This document shows positions 62,110 through 64,000 of a DNA stretch of 64,000 nt, piece after piece. A program made the position numbers and the translations under genes. The stretch comes from Ilex aquifolium (lineage: Eukaryota; Streptophyta; Magnoliopsida; Aquifoliales; Aquifoliaceae). The stretch spans positions 36,491,701 through 36,555,700 of the forward strand of contig OX637399.1 of the NCBI GenBank assembly GCA_951799425.1, written 5' to 3'. The notes beneath the pieces were generated by a model. That model searched no databases. It was not told where the DNA came from and worked only from the letters and a program-made list of their open reading frames with translations. Position 1 is the first letter of the stretch. Every line of letters begins with the position of its first letter.

Positions 62110-63999
62110 GTGGAGGGGAATGGCCAACTATACCAAACTTCCATCTTCGAACTTGTTAGAAGATGAATCACCAATTTTGATCTCAATATATTGGTTAGGG
62201 TTTCAAGTTCTCATTGCAATGCCGCAAGAATTAGCTCAATCAGAGTTCGGGAGAAAAAGTTATGTCCGATATAATATTTCATTTTAAAGGAGGACTACTT
62301 ATTACACAAAACTTGCATTACAATAGAGCCCATGCTAGAGGATTTTCCATGACTTTTGACGTGAATGAAATGGTTAGGGATTGAAGAATTCTTTACAATG
62401 CCGCAAGAATCATCTTAATCAGAGACCGGAGCAAAAAGTTATGTCAGAAATACTAAAGAATGGGAAATTACTTTTTTTTTCCTTGTGGAGGGGAATGGCC
62501 AACTATACCAAACTTCCATCACAATTTCGAACTTGTTAGAAGATGAATCACCAATTTTGATCTCAATATATTTGTTAGGGTTTCAAGTTCTCTTTGCAAT
62601 GCCGTAAGTATTAGCTCAATCCGAGTTCGGGAGAAAGAGTTATGTCGGATATAATATTTCATTTTAAAGGAGGACTACTTATTACACAAAACTTGCGTTA
62701 CAATAGAGTCCATGCTAGAGGATTTTTCATGACTTTTGATGTGAATGAAATGGTTAGGGATTGAAGAATTCTTTACAATTCCGCAAGAATCATCTTAATC
62801 AGAGACCGGAGCAAAAAGTTATGTCAGAAATACTGAAGATTGGGAAATTACTTTTTTTTGCCTTGTGGAGGGGAATGTCCAACTATACCAAACTTCCATC
62901 ACAATTTCGAACTTGTTAGAAGATGAATCACCAATTTTGATCTCAATATATTGGTTTGGGTTTCAAGTTCTCTTTGCAATGCCGCAAGAATTAGCTCAAT
63001 CCGAGTTCGGGAGAAAGAGTTATGTCGGATATAATATTTCATTTTAAAGGAGGACTACTTATTACACAAAACTTGCGTTACAATAGAGCCCATGCTAGAG
63101 GATTTTTCATGACTTTTGATGTGAATAAAATGGTTAGGGATTGAAGAATTCTTTACAATGCCGCAAGAATCATCTTAATCAGAGACCGGAGCAAAAAGTT
63201 ATGTCAGAAATACTAAAGATTGGGAAATTACTTTTTTTTTTCCTTGTGGAGGGGAATGGCCAACTATACCAAACTTCCATCTTCGAACTTGTTAGAAGAT
63301 GAATCACCAATTTTGATCTCAATATATTGGTTAGGGTTTCAAGTTCTCATTGCAATGCTGCAAGAATTAGCTCAATCAGAGTTCGGGAGAAAAAGTTATG
63401 TCCGATATAATATTTCATTTTAAAGGAGGACTACTTATTACACAAAACTTGCATTACAATAGAGCCCATGCTAGAGGATTTTCATGACTTTTGATGTGAA
63501 TAAAATGGTTAGGGATTGAAGAATTCTTTACAATGCCGCAAGAATCATCTTAATCAGAGACCGGAGCAAAAAGTTATGTCAGAAATACTGAAGATTGGGA
63601 AATTATTTTTTTTTGCCTTGTGGAGGGGAATGGCCAACTATACCAAACTTCCATCACAATTTCGAACTTGTTAGAAGATGAATCACCAATTTTGATCTGA
63701 ATATATTTGTTAGGGTTTCAAGTTCTCTTTGCAATGTCGTAAGTATTAGCTCAATCCGAGTTCGGGAGAAAGAGTTATGTCGGATATAATATTTCATTTT
63801 AAAGGAGGACTACTTATTACACAAAACTTGCGTTACAATAGAGTCCATGCTAGAGGATTTTTCATGACTTTTGATGTGAATGAAATGGTTAGGGATTGAA
63901 GAATTCTTTACAATGCCGCAAGAATCATCTTAATCAGAGACCGGAGCAAAAAGTTATGTCAGAAATACTGAAGATTGGGAAATTACTTTTTTTTGCCTT
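62110..63999 (+). repeat. Five-monomer segment, copy 2 of the 1890-bp repeat
   Basis: B3 62110, C 62485, A 62865, B3 63246, C 63620, the same length and order as 58704-60593. All linked marks recur at an offset of 3406 bp (nine monomer lengths). Base 64000 is the first G of the next monomer, which by context should be class A. Confidence 0.92.
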
Positions 64000-64000
64000 G

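Larger units (their letters stand above)
1..64000. repeat. Tandem satellite array with higher-order repeats
   Basis: The entire window is a head-to-tail array of a roughly 379-bp monomer: 168 complete copies from 364 to 63999, average 378.8 bp. Every monomer is in the same orientation, and no foreign insertion, inversion or unique spacer is visible. Each monomer begins near GTGGAGGGG, follows a T8-T11 run, and carries two copies of the core AATGCCG[C/T]AAG about 179 bp apart. Monomers of the same class are almost identical across tens of kilobases, which implies recent amplification or strong homogenisation. Long homogeneous HOR arrays free of transposons are typical of active or recently active eukaryotic centromeres, but a subtelomeric or knob location cannot be excluded. 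I do not recognise the family. Confidence 0.98.

Noticed and set aside
1-64000. CRISPR array
   Set aside because: The repeats are about 379 bp and contiguous, with no short repeat separated by unique spacers.
1-64000. LTR or other retroelement fragments in tandem
   Set aside because: No polymerase, integrase or capsid-like frame, no primer-binding site or polypurine tract, and no flanking target duplications are visible. Monomer-to-monomer structure explains all bases.

Overview
The whole 64 kb window is one uninterrupted array of a tandem satellite DNA. I find no protein-coding gene, RNA gene, transposon, CRISPR array or unique sequence. The monomer is about 379 bp and about 34% G+C (hand count of positions 1-360: 122 G or C). 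By eye I place 168 complete monomers between 364 and 63999, all head to tail in one orientation, with a partial monomer at 1-363 and the first base of another at 64000. I measure each monomer from the G of the near-invariant motif GTGGAGGGG. This is a eukaryotic satellite, probably from a centromere or a similar heterochromatic block. A flowering plant is my best guess, from half-monomer sizes of about 182 and 199 bp and short motifs that, from memory, resemble plant centromeric repeats. I cannot name the species or the satellite family.

There are several levels of organisation. Each monomer is an old dimer of two diverged halves, about 77% identical over a 100-column core. Three monomer classes alternate as A (380-382 bp), B (mostly 374-376 bp, with a 5-bp deletion) and C (374-380 bp, mostly 380), giving an A-B-C higher-order repeat (HOR) of 1136-1137 bp. 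Subtypes B1/B2 and C1/C2/C3 alternate between successive trimers, giving a 2273-bp hexamer.

Layout: 1-17031 holds regular trimers and hexamers. 17032-18167 has a C-into-A conversion monomer. 18168-24998 is a rebuilt heptamer of 2657 bp containing C1/B2 and A/B1 hybrid monomers. 24999-28789 is a related 7-mer arrangement. 28790-48857 carries a local A2 subfamily, and inside it 35991-45827 is a 13-monomer tandem duplication of about 4.92 kb whose junction is a visible B'/A hybrid monomer. 45828-51885 is irregular, including two adjacent A-type monomers. 51886-63999 is a patchwork of overlapping recent duplications with offsets of 2648, 3031 and 3406 bp.

The many short open frames are identical because the satellite is homogeneous, not because they encode protein. 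The interest of the window is a readable record of unequal crossing-over and conversion in a young satellite array.
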